NCBI GenBank assembly: GCA_020632925.1
Contig: JACKER010000016.1
Span: forward strand, 171,616 to 235,615
Reading direction: 5' to 3'
DNA length: 64,000 bases
Origin: Alphaproteobacteria bacterium
GTDB taxonomy: Bacteria > Myxococcota_A > UBA796 > GCA-2862545
The notes beneath the pieces were generated by a model. The model did not search any database and was not told the origin of the DNA. It saw only the letters and a list, made by a program, of their open reading frames with translations. Shown here piece by piece: positions 16,609-24,541 of this stretch. A program made the position numbers and the translations under genes. Position 1 is the stretch's first letter. Each line of letters starts with the position of its first letter.

Positions 16609-17594
16609 TGTTGCGCATGCCCGAGTTCGAGGTCCATCGCCCGTCCACCGCCGCCGACGCCGTACGGCTCCGGTCGCAGCTCCCCGACGCCATGTACGTG
16701 GCCGGTGGGACCGACCTTCTGCCGAACCTCAAGCACCACCTCCACGCCCCGAAGCACCTCGTGTCGCTGGCGCGCGTGGAGGGCCTGTCGGGGATCCTGC
16801 GTGCGGGAGACGGCACGCTGCGCCTCGGTGCGACCACCAGCCTGCACGCCATCGCCACCGACGAGGTGCTCCGCGCCGAGGTCCCCGGGCTCGCGAAGGC
16901 GGCGTCGCTCGTCGCCGGACCGCAGCACCGACGCATGGGGACGATCGGCGGGAACGTGCTGCTCGACACCCGCTGCCTGTTCTACAACCAGTCGCTGCCC
17001 TGGCGGCGGGCGCTCGGGTCCTGCCTGAAGTCCGAGGGCACGTGGTGCCACGTCATCGGCAGCGACAAGAGCTGTGTGGCGGCGCAGTCCTCGGACACCG
17101 TGCCGATGCTGGTGGCGCTGGACGCGAGCATCGAGGTCACGCTGCCGGACGGGTCCACCGAGACCATCGCGCTCGCGGGACTCTGGACGAAGGACGGGCG
17201 CTTCGAGCGCAACCGGAACCTGCCGCCCGAGGCGCTGCTCACGGCGGTGGTGATCCCGCCGCGGGCTGCCGGCCACCGGAGCACGTACCGCAAGGTCCGC
17301 GCGCGCCAGGCCATCGACTTCCCGCAGGTCGGCGTCGCAGTGGCGGCGGGCTTCGACGGCGACCGCCTGAGCTCGCTGGCGGTGGTCGTGGGCGCGATGT
17401 TGCCGCACCCCAAGCGCCTCGATCACGACGACGTCGCGGGTCGCCCGCTGGACGACGCGCTCGTCGAGCACGTGGCCGAGCGGGCGTACAAGCAGGTGCG
17501 CCCCCAACCGCAGGTCCACGGGGATCCGGGTTGGCGGCGGGAGCTGGCGCGGGTGGAGACCCGCCGCGCGCTGCGTGAGCTGCTCCCGGGATAG
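16608..17594 (+). CDS. FAD-binding subunit of molybdenum hydroxylase, HcrB-like with extra Fe-S loop
   Basis: A 328-residue CO-dehydrogenase/HcrB-type flavoprotein subunit. FAD motifs: VAGGTDLLPNLKH (about 31-43) and GTIGGNVLLDTR (111-122). After the second motif come four cysteines, C123, C139, C147 and C156, within LFYNQS...WCHVIGSDKSC; the spacing 16-8-9 and the surrounding words match the insertion that holds an additional 4Fe-4S cluster in HcrB of 4-hydroxybenzoyl-CoA reductase. Ordinary xanthine dehydrogenase FAD subunits lack it. It would pass electrons between FAD and the 2Fe-2S clusters of the upstream gene product. The ATG start overlaps the previous stop. Confidence 0.87.
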   Translation: MLRMPEFEVHRPSTAADAVRLRSQLPDAMYVAGGTDLLPNLKHHLHAPKHLVSLARVEGLSGILRAGDGTLRLGATTSLHAIATDEVLRAEVPGLAKAASLVAGPQHRRMGTIGGNVLLDTRCLFYNQSLPWRRALGSCLKSEGTWCHVIGSDKSCVAAQSSDTVPMLVALDASIEVTLPDGSTETIALAGLWTKDGRFERNRNLPPEALLTAVVIPPRAAGHRSTYRKVRARQAIDFPQVGVAVAAGFDGDRLSSLAVVVGAMLPHPKRLDHDDVAGRPLDDALVEHVAERAYKQVRPQPQVHGDPGWRRELARVETRRALRELLPG

Positions 17595-17615
17595 CGGGGG
17601 AGACGGGAGTCAGGG

Positions 17616-19004
17616 ATGTCGCTGCCAGTGGTCGCCGTCGTCGGCCGACCGAACGTGGGCAAGTCCACGTTGTTCAACCGCCTCGTGGGGTTCCAGAAGG
17701 CCGTCGTGCACGACCGGGCCGGGGTCACCCGCGATCGGCTGTACGAGGAGGCCGAGATCCTCGACCGCCGCGTGCTGCTCGTGGACACCGGGGGCATCGA
17801 GCCCGACTCGGCCGAGGACCTGCTCGCGTCGATGCGCCGCCAGTCGCTGATCGCGGTCGAGGAGGCGACGGTCATCGTCTTCGTCGTGGACGGCAAGACC
17901 GGCCTGGTGCCCGCCGACGTCGAGGTGGCCGACATCCTGCGCCGGTCCAGCAAGCCCGTGGTGGTCGCGGTCAACAAGATCGACGGCCCGGGCCAGGAGG
18001 ACCTGGCGACGGACTTCTGGCAGCTCGGCCTGCAGGAGCTGCTCACGATCTCCGCGGCGCACGGACGCGGGATGTACGAGCTGGCGGACGCCGTGCTCCG
18101 CTCGCTGCCGCCCGCCCCCGAAGAGGACGAGCTCGAGCCGGGGACGCCGATCGAGGACGCGGAGGGCGAGGACGGCCCCGTGCGGATCGCGGTCGTGGGC
18201 CGCCCGAACATCGGCAAGTCCACGCTGATCAACGCGCTCCTCGGCGAAGACCGCCACGTCGTGGACGACCGGCCCGGCACGACGATGGACCCGATCGACT
18301 CGGCACTGACCGTGGACGGCCGCGACTACGTCCTGGTCGACACCGCCGGTGTGCGCAAGAAGGCCCGGATCGACGACGCTCTCGAGCGCTTCGTGTCGTT
18401 GCGTGCCATCCGCTCGATCGAGCGCTGTCACGTCACGGTGCTGATGATCGACGGCACGGAGGGCGTGACCGAGCAGGACGCCAAGCTCGCGGAGCTGGTG
18501 GTCGACCGCGGTCGCGCCGTGGTGATCCTGATCAACAAGTGGGATCTGGCCCGCGGCAACGAGGATCTGTCCGCCAAGGCGGTCATGCACGACATCGACC
18601 AGAAGCTGCCCCACGTGACCTGGGCGCCGAAGCTCTTCATCAGCGCGAAGACGGGCCGCGGCATCCACCGGGTCCTGCCGGCGATCGCCAAGGTGTACGA
18701 GGAGTTCGACAAGCGCATCCCCACGCCGCAGCTCAACAACTTCCTGCAGGCGGCCATCCACGCGCACACGCCGCCCCAGCGGTTCCACCACCCGGTCCGC
18801 CTGTACTACGTCGCGCAGACCCGGGTTCGCCCGCCCACCTTCACGTTCTTCTCCAACACGCCCGAGGGCATCGGCCCCGCGTACCGGCGGTACCTCCAGA
18901 ACCGGATGCGCGAGGAGTTCGGCTTCGAGGGGACGCCGCTGAAGGCCCACTTCCGGAAGCGGAGGAAGCCGGGCGAAGAGGAAGAGGAGGAAGAGAAGGC
19001 GTGA
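17616..19004 (+). CDS. der: Ribosome-assembly GTPase Der (EngA)
   Basis: An essential double-GTPase for 50S subunit maturation. The 462-residue protein has two G domains, GRPNVGKST at residues 10-18 with DTGGIE and NKID, and GRPNIGKST from about residue 195 with DTAGVRKKARID and NKWD, followed by the KH-like C-terminal domain. The C-terminus is a highly acidic tail (EEEEEEEKA). Start ATG 17616 is 21 bases after the previous gene. It overlaps mutL by four bases (GTGA). Confidence 0.96.
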   Translation: MSLPVVAVVGRPNVGKSTLFNRLVGFQKAVVHDRAGVTRDRLYEEAEILDRRVLLVDTGGIEPDSAEDLLASMRRQSLIAVEEATVIVFVVDGKTGLVPADVEVADILRRSSKPVVVAVNKIDGPGQEDLATDFWQLGLQELLTISAAHGRGMYELADAVLRSLPPAPEEDELEPGTPIEDAEGEDGPVRIAVVGRPNIGKSTLINALLGEDRHVVDDRPGTTMDPIDSALTVDGRDYVLVDTAGVRKKARIDDALERFVSLRAIRSIERCHVTVLMIDGTEGVTEQDAKLAELVVDRGRAVVILINKWDLARGNEDLSAKAVMHDIDQKLPHVTWAPKLFISAKTGRGIHRVLPAIAKVYEEFDKRIPTPQLNNFLQAAIHAHTPPQRFHHPVRLYYVAQTRVRPPTFTFFSNTPEGIGPAYRRYLQNRMREEFGFEGTPLKAHFRKRRKPGEEEEEEEKA

Positions 19005-20605
19005 TCCGGCTGCTCGAGAGCACGGTCGTCGACCAGATCGCCGCTGGCGAGGTGGTGGAGCGGCCGGCCTCGGTGGTCAAGGAGCTCGTCGAGAACGCGC
19101 TCGATGCTGGCGCCACCTCGATCGAGGTCACCCTGCGCGACGGCGGGTGCAGCCTGGTCCGGGTGGCCGACGACGGCTCAGGCATGGGCCGCGCCGACGC
19201 GCTGATGTGCATCGAGCGGCACGCCACCAGCAAGATCCGCTCGGTGGACGATCTGCGCGGCGTCCGAACCCTCGGGTTCCGAGGGGAGGCGTTGCCCTCG
19301 ATCGCGGCGGTGAGCGCCTTCCAGCTCACCACGCGCACCCGCGGCGACGACGCCGGCACGCGCATCCGCATCGACCACGGCGTGCTCCGCGACGTCCGGG
19401 ACGCGGGCGCCGCCCCCGGGACGGTGGTGGAGGCGCGGGACCTGTTCCGCACGCTGCCCGCGCGCCGGGAGTTCCTGCGGTCGCCGGCCACGGAGCTGTC
19501 CCACGCCGTCGAGGCGGTCTCCCGTGTCGCGCTGGTGCACCCCGAGGTCGCCTTCCTCGTGAAGCACGGCGACCGGGTCGCCCTCCGTGCACCTCGGGTG
19601 TCCGACCTGGTCGCGCGAGCGGTGGACATCCTGGGCCCGGACGCCCGCGACGCCGTGACGATCGAGGTGGACGGGGAGCCGGTCGCCGTCCGCGGGTGGC
19701 TGGCGCCGCTCTCGGCGCACCGGGCGGGCGTGGCGCAGGGGGTGCACCTGTACGTCGGGGGCCGGTGGATCCGCGACCGCATCGTCCGCGCCGCCGTCGC
19801 CGCCGCGTTCCGCGACCGCCTGCCTCCGGGTCGGCACCCGTTGCTGATGCTCGATCTCGAGGTCCCCGACGGCGGGGTGGACGTGAACGTGCACCCGACC
19901 AAGTCCGAGGTGCGCTTCCGGGATCCCGGCCGCACCTCCACGCGGATCACCGAGATCCTGGCGCAGCGATCGGCGCCGCGCGCCGTGCACCGGACCGCGG
20001 GGGCGAGCCCCGACCTCCCCTTGTTCGCACCGAGCCCGCCGACGCGGATCTCCGCGTTGCCCGACGACCTCCCGCCACCACCGGCGCGCGAGCTCCCTCT
20101 GGAGCCGCTGCCGGTCCCGGTGCCGCTGGCCGCGGAGCCGTCGCCGTCGCCAGGGCAGCGCGTGGTGGGGCTGGTCCACCGGCGGCACGTGGTCGTGGAG
20201 GAACCGGGGCGGATCGTGGTGATCGACGGTGGGCGCGCGTTGCGACGGATCGCTGCCCGAGACGCGGCACCGGGTGGTCCCCGCCTGCTCGTGCCCGCGC
20301 GGGTGACGGTGGGCGCGGCGTCGGTGCGGCTGGCCGTCGAACGCAGCGACGAGCTCGAAGCGCTCGGGCTCTCCGTGATCCGGCTCTCCGTCACCGAGCT
20401 CGTGGTGCGGGCGGTGCCGTCCACGCTCGCGGACGCCGGGCCCGGGCTCGTCGTCACGCTGTGCCTGGCGGCGCTCGCCGCGGGCGACGATCCGCGCGAG
20501 GTGCTCGGAGAGAGGCTCCCACCGCTGCTCGTGGGGGCGGACGCCGTGGCCCGGGTGCTCGAGGAGGGAGGGCCGGTGGTCGGCGTGGTGCCACTCCCGG
20601 GATAA
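19001..20605 (+). CDS. mutL: DNA mismatch repair protein MutL
   Basis: The GHKL ATPase domain is typical: IAAGEVVERPASVVKEL, ENALDAGAT, ADDGSGM and GFRGEALPSI, with the transducer domain to about residue 325 (VDVNVHPTKSEVRF). After a proline-rich linker the C-terminal part is short (total 534 residues) and the DQHA(x)2E(x)4E endonuclease motif is not present: the equivalent place reads VVIDGGRALRRI. So this MutL probably lacks its own nicking activity, as in E. coli type systems, though E. coli MutL is longer. Start GTG 19001 overlaps der. mutS follows about 5 kb downstream on the same strand. Confidence 0.93.
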   Translation: MIRLLESTVVDQIAAGEVVERPASVVKELVENALDAGATSIEVTLRDGGCSLVRVADDGSGMGRADALMCIERHATSKIRSVDDLRGVRTLGFRGEALPSIAAVSAFQLTTRTRGDDAGTRIRIDHGVLRDVRDAGAAPGTVVEARDLFRTLPARREFLRSPATELSHAVEAVSRVALVHPEVAFLVKHGDRVALRAPRVSDLVARAVDILGPDARDAVTIEVDGEPVAVRGWLAPLSAHRAGVAQGVHLYVGGRWIRDRIVRAAVAAAFRDRLPPGRHPLLMLDLEVPDGGVDVNVHPTKSEVRFRDPGRTSTRITEILAQRSAPRAVHRTAGASPDLPLFAPSPPTRISALPDDLPPPPARELPLEPLPVPVPLAAEPSPSPGQRVVGLVHRRHVVVEEPGRIVVIDGGRALRRIAARDAAPGGPRLLVPARVTVGAASVRLAVERSDELEALGLSVIRLSVTELVVRAVPSTLADAGPGLVVTLCLAALAAGDDPREVLGERLPPLLVGADAVARVLEEGGPVVGVVPLPG

Positions 20606-20607
20606 GG
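20599..20607 (+). promoter_or_regulatory. GGGATA-type motif before accA
   Basis: GGGATAAGG overlaps the mutL stop and starts 31 bases before the accA ATG. The same motif lies at a similar distance before the genes at 30898, 51279 (minus strand) and 40047 (minus strand). It looks like a -10 element; no good -35 box is visible here. Confidence 0.35.
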
Positions 20608-20629
20608 ACCCGCCCCGGAGGACTTCCCC

Positions 20630-21616
20630 ATGGACGTCGTTCTCGACTTCGAGCGGCCGATCGTGGAGCTCAAGCGCCGTATCCAGCAGCTTCGCGAGCT
20701 GCAGGAGGCCAACGGCGTCGACCTGTCCGCGTCGATCGAACAGCTCGAGGTGCAGGCCCGGCGGCTGCAGGAGAACATCTTCGGCAAGCTGACGCCCTGG
20801 CAGCGGACGCAGCTCGCGCGGCACCCGCACCGGCCGTACACCCTCGACTACGTCGACGGCCTTTTCACGGAGTGGACCGAGCTGCACGGCGATCGCTGCG
20901 GGTACGACGACCACGCCATCGTCGGCGGGACCGCGCGGTTCAAGCACCTGGGCGCCGCGGACGACGGGCTCGGCGGCAAGCCGGTGCTGATCGTGGGGCA
21001 CCAGAAGGGCCGGAACACCAAGGAGAACCTGTTCCGGAACTTCGGGATGGCCCGCCCCGACGGGTACCGCAAGGCGATGCGCCTGTTCCGCCTCGCCGAG
21101 CGCTTCGGGCTCCCCATCCTCACGTTCATCGACACCTCGGGGGCATATCCGGGGCTGGACGCCGAGGAGCGAGGCCAGGCCGAGGCGATCGCGCGGAACA
21201 TCATGGAGATGGCGACGCTGAAGGTCCCCGTCGTCTGCCTGGTGGCCGGCGAGGGGGGCAGCGGCGGCGCGCTGGCGATCGGCGTGGCGAACCGCGTCCT
21301 GATGCTCGAGAACAGCGTGTACAGCGTGATCAGCCCCGAGGGTTGTGCGGCCATCCTCTGGCGCGATCGGGCCGAGGCCTCCCGCGCCGCCGAGGCGCTG
21401 CGCATCACGGCCAGCGACTGCCTCTCGCTCGGGGTGGTCGACGAGGTCGTGCCCGAGGAGCTCGGCGGCGCCCACCGGTACGCCTCGCAGACCGTCGCCG
21501 CCGTCGGGGCCGCGGTGCGCCGCCACCTGACCGAGCTGCTGCCGCTGTCGACGCAGGAGCTCCTCGACGACCGGTACGACCGGTTCCGCCGGCTCGGCGC
21601 CTTCGACGCGGCGTGA
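20630..21616 (+). CDS. accA: Acetyl-CoA carboxylase carboxyltransferase subunit alpha
   Basis: The alpha part of the carboxyltransferase that moves the carboxyl group from biotin to acetyl-CoA, first step of fatty acid synthesis. The 328-residue protein shows FERPIVELKRRI at the N-terminus, RPYTLDYVDGLF, GHQKGRNTKENLFRNFGM, TFIDTSGAYPGLDAEERGQ and the oxyanion-type GEGGSGGALAIGVANRV. Length is typical (about 320). A GGAGGACTTCCCC region precedes ATG 20630. It overlaps cmk by four bases. accD is not in the window. Confidence 0.95.
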   Translation: MDVVLDFERPIVELKRRIQQLRELQEANGVDLSASIEQLEVQARRLQENIFGKLTPWQRTQLARHPHRPYTLDYVDGLFTEWTELHGDRCGYDDHAIVGGTARFKHLGAADDGLGGKPVLIVGHQKGRNTKENLFRNFGMARPDGYRKAMRLFRLAERFGLPILTFIDTSGAYPGLDAEERGQAEAIARNIMEMATLKVPVVCLVAGEGGSGGALAIGVANRVLMLENSVYSVISPEGCAAILWRDRAEASRAAEALRITASDCLSLGVVDEVVPEELGGAHRYASQTVAAVGAAVRRHLTELLPLSTQELLDDRYDRFRRLGAFDAA

Positions 21617-22290
21617 CGCGGCGGATCGCCATCGCCGTCGACGGTCCGGGGAGCTCCGGGAAGGGGACGGTCGCTCGTGGCGTGGCCCGCGCTCTCGGGT
21701 ACCAGTACGTCGACACCGGCGCGATGTACCGGGCGGTGGCGCTCCTGGCCCGTCGGCGCGGGATCGGCTGGGACGACGGGCACGCCATCGGGCGGCTCGC
21801 GACGGAGCTGCGCTTCCGGTTCCAGTGGGACGGGGACATCCTGCGCGTCGAGGTCGACGGCGAGGACCTGACCCGTGCCATCCGCGCGGACGACGTGGGG
21901 CAGGGGGCCTCCCGGATCTCGCGGTACCCCGAGGTGCGCGCGGCGCTGCTCGGGCTGCAGCGCGAGCTCGGCGCCGGCGGCGGCGTCGTCATGGACGGGC
22001 GGGACATCGGGACCGTGGTCCTGCCGAACGCCGAGCTGAAGATCTTCCTCGACGCGAGCCTCGACGAGCGCGCCCGCCGTCGCCACGAGGAGCTGCTCCG
22101 CCGTGGCGAGATGGTGCACCTCGACGAGGTGAGGGCGGCGCTCGACGCCCGTGACCGCCAGGACCGCGAGCGCGCGACCGCACCCCTCGTCGCGGCCGCG
22201 GACGCGATCCGCATCGACACCACCGAGCTCACCATCCCGCGCGCGATCGACGTCGTGCTGGGGCTGGCGCGGGACCGCACCGCCGGTTGA
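21613..22290 (+). CDS. cmk: Cytidylate kinase
   Basis: Phosphorylates CMP and dCMP. The 225-residue protein has P-loop GPGSSGKGT (11-19), YVDTGAMYRAVALLA, the RISRYPEVR region and VMDGRDIGTVVLPNAE, all typical of bacterial Cmk. Start GTG 21613 overlaps the accA stop (GTGA). The cmk-rpsA gene order is common in bacteria and is kept here. Confidence 0.94.
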   Translation: MTRRIAIAVDGPGSSGKGTVARGVARALGYQYVDTGAMYRAVALLARRRGIGWDDGHAIGRLATELRFRFQWDGDILRVEVDGEDLTRAIRADDVGQGASRISRYPEVRAALLGLQRELGAGGGVVMDGRDIGTVVLPNAELKIFLDASLDERARRRHEELLRRGEMVHLDEVRAALDARDRQDRERATAPLVAAADAIRIDTTELTIPRAIDVVLGLARDRTAG

Positions 22291-22315
22291 CGCGAGCGCT
22301 CGCGTCGGATAGGGC
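22287..22315 (+). promoter_or_regulatory. Candidate rpsA promoter with palindromic spacer
   Basis: TTGACG (22287-22292) and TAGGGC (22310-22315) are 17 bases apart and form a plausible -35/-10 pair. The spacer and part of the -35 box are a perfect 18-bp palindrome, GACGCGAGCGCTCGCGTC (22289-22306), that starts inside the cmk stop codon. It could be an operator or the stem of a terminator for cmk; there is no T-run after it. A start near 22322 would give rpsA a leader of about 175 bases. Confidence 0.45.
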
Positions 22316-22495
22316 CGGCCCTCGCATCGCCGCGATCACCGCGACGACGACGAGAACGCAACCGCATCCCTGAACGGGAGCGGCGTCGGGCGTGGCCCGG
22401 CGTGCGACCACAACCCAACCATCAACCCGGCAAACGCCCGTGACCGCCGGCCCCGACCGGCCGCCATCGAGCACGACGGCAACGAGTTTCAACGC
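22316..22495 (+). promoter_or_regulatory. Long rpsA leader region
   Basis: About 180 bases between the candidate promoter and the rpsA ATG contain no gene. It includes an A/C-rich part (CAACCCAACCATCAACCCGG) and lacks a strong Shine-Dalgarno sequence before ATG 22496 (GAGTTTCAACGC). In E. coli the rpsA leader has no good Shine-Dalgarno site and serves autoregulation by S1; the situation here is similar but the mechanism is inferred. Confidence 0.4.
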
Positions 22496-24229
22496 ATGTT
22501 CGACCCCAACACCCTCGATCTCCCCCTCAACCAGCTGTCCGACGATCAGTTCAAGTCCTTCTACGACGATTTCATGGGGGAGAAGGGCGTCCGCGAGAAG
22601 TCCGTCGTCAAGGGACGGGTCATCGGCATCACCGACGAGTGGGTGACGGTCGACATCTCGTACAAGGCCGAGGGCATGATCCCGACGGCCGAGTTCAAGA
22701 CCCCCGAGGGTGAGCTCACCATCAAGGTCGGCGACGAGGTCGACGTGTACCTCGACCAGATGGAAGAGGAAGACGGGATGCTCGTCCTCTCCAAGGAGAA
22801 GGCCGACCTGATGCGCGCCTGGGACCAGATCGCGAAGGCGGTCGAGGCCGACGAGGTCGTCCACGGCACGATCATCGCGCGGGTCAAGGGCGGTCTGCAG
22901 GTCGACATCGGCGTCAAGGCCTTCCTGCCCGGCTCGCAGGTCGACCTCCGCCCGGTCAAGAACCTCGACAAGCTCCTCAACGAGCAGTTCGACTTCAAGA
23001 TCATCAAGTTCAACAAGAAGCGCGGCAACATCGTGCTCTCCCGCCGGGTCCTGCTCGAGCAGGAGCGCGAGTCGAAGCGTGACGAGACGATCCAGCGCCT
23101 GACGATCGGCGCGATCATGACCGGCGTCGTGAAGAACATCACGGACTACGGCGCGTTCATCGATCTCGGCGGCATCGACGGCCTGCTCCACATCACGGAC
23201 ATGAGCTACGGCCGCCTGAACCACCCCTCGGAGATGTTCGAGGTCGGTCAGTCGGTCGAGGTCAAGGTCCTCAAGTTCGACCCCGACACCCAGCGCGTCT
23301 CCCTCGGGTACAAGCAGATCCGCCCCGATCCGTGGGAGGAGGCCGAGTACAAGTACCCGGTCGGCGCCATCGTCCGCGGCAAGGTCGTGTCCATCCCCGA
23401 CTACGGCGCGTTCGTGGAGCTCGAGGACGGCATCGAGGGCCTGGTCCACATCTCCGAGATGACCTGGAACAAGCGCGTCAAGCACCCGTCCAAGCTGGTC
23501 GAGGTCGGTGACGTGATCGAGGCCAAGGTCCTCGGCATGGACATCGAGAACAAGCGCATCAGCCTCGGCATGAAGCAGCTCGAGCAGAACCCCTGGGATC
23601 TCGTCGAGCAGCAGTACCCGGTCGGCTCGATCGTGAAGGGCAAGGTCCGGAACGTGACCGACTTCGGCATCTTCGTCGGCATCGACGAGGGGATCGACGG
23701 CCTGGTCCACATCAGCGACCTGACCTGGGGCCAGCGCATCCGTCACCCCTCCGAGAAGTACAAGAAGGGCGATGACGTGGAGGCCCGCGTCCTGTCCATC
23801 GACAAGGAGCAGGAGCGCTTCTCGCTGGGCATCAAGCAGCTGACCGAGGACCCCTGGTACACCGTCCACGGCCGGTACTTCCTGGGCCAGGTCATCGAGG
23901 GCCCCGTCGTCCACCGCACCGACTTCGGCATCTTCGTGGAGATCGAGGACGGCGTGGAGGGTCTGGTGCACCTGTCCGAGCTCGCCACCGACGGCGACAA
24001 CTGGCAGGAGACGTACCCCGACGGCCGCAAGGTCAAGGCCGAGATCATCCACATCGACAGCCATGACCGGAAGATCTCGCTGTCCGAGCGTGGCGCGCAG
24101 GAGCGCAGCGCTGGCGACATCGAGGGGTACATGAACACCCAGAGCGATGCCTCGGCCCGCCTCGGCGACGTGATGGGCGACCTGTCCCGCAAGCTGAAGA
24201 ACAAGGCCGAGTCGGCCGCCAAGGAGTAG
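22496..24229 (+). CDS. rpsA: 30S ribosomal protein S1
   Basis: A 577-residue protein with six S1 (OB-fold) repeats after a 35-residue N-terminal segment that docks on S2 in other species. The repeats are readable as GRVIGITDEWVTVDI, GTIIARVKGGLQVDIG, GVVKNITDYGAFIDLGG, GKVVSIPDYGAFVELEDG, GKVRNVTDFGIFVGID and GPVVHRTDFGIFVEIEDG. S1 brings mRNA to the 30S subunit. It follows cmk, as in many bacteria, and has a long leader. Confidence 0.96.
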   Translation: MFDPNTLDLPLNQLSDDQFKSFYDDFMGEKGVREKSVVKGRVIGITDEWVTVDISYKAEGMIPTAEFKTPEGELTIKVGDEVDVYLDQMEEEDGMLVLSKEKADLMRAWDQIAKAVEADEVVHGTIIARVKGGLQVDIGVKAFLPGSQVDLRPVKNLDKLLNEQFDFKIIKFNKKRGNIVLSRRVLLEQERESKRDETIQRLTIGAIMTGVVKNITDYGAFIDLGGIDGLLHITDMSYGRLNHPSEMFEVGQSVEVKVLKFDPDTQRVSLGYKQIRPDPWEEAEYKYPVGAIVRGKVVSIPDYGAFVELEDGIEGLVHISEMTWNKRVKHPSKLVEVGDVIEAKVLGMDIENKRISLGMKQLEQNPWDLVEQQYPVGSIVKGKVRNVTDFGIFVGIDEGIDGLVHISDLTWGQRIRHPSEKYKKGDDVEARVLSIDKEQERFSLGIKQLTEDPWYTVHGRYFLGQVIEGPVVHRTDFGIFVEIEDGVEGLVHLSELATDGDNWQETYPDGRKVKAEIIHIDSHDRKISLSERGAQERSAGDIEGYMNTQSDASARLGDVMGDLSRKLKNKAESAAKE

Positions 24230-24232
24230 CGG

Positions 24233-24541
24233 GTGCGCTGGGTGGTCCTGGTCGCGGTGCTCCTCTTCGGAGGCTCGGCGGCGCTGTTCGCCGTGCAGAA
24301 CAGCTCCCGCACCACCCAGCTCTCGTTCGACCTCGGCGTGGCTGCCTGGCAGCTCTCCGAGCCCGTGTCCGTCCCGGCGCTGATCGCGGTCTGCGTCGGG
24401 ATCGGGTTCCTCCTCGGGGCCGTGCCCTTCGGGTTGAGGAGCCTGCGCCTCGGAAGCCGCGTCCGCGAGCTCGAGGCCAACGTCGCCGTGAACCAGGCGC
24501 TCGGAAAGGACCTCGCTCCGAAGGACCCCGGTAGCTGGTGA
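24233..24541 (+). CDS. LapA-domain (DUF1049) membrane protein
   Basis: A 102-residue protein with two membrane helices (VLVAVLLFGGSAALFAVQN and VPALIAVCVGIGFLLGAVPF) and a cytoplasmic helical tail (VRELEANVAVNQALGK). The phrase FAVQNSS...LSFDL after the first helix is the LapA family signature. In E. coli LapA helps adjust LPS synthesis through FtsH/LpxC. Start GTG 24233, four bases after the rpsA stop. It overlaps rsmB by four bases. Confidence 0.75.
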   Translation: MRWVVLVAVLLFGGSAALFAVQNSSRTTQLSFDLGVAAWQLSEPVSVPALIAVCVGIGFLLGAVPFGLRSLRLGSRVRELEANVAVNQALGKDLAPKDPGSW

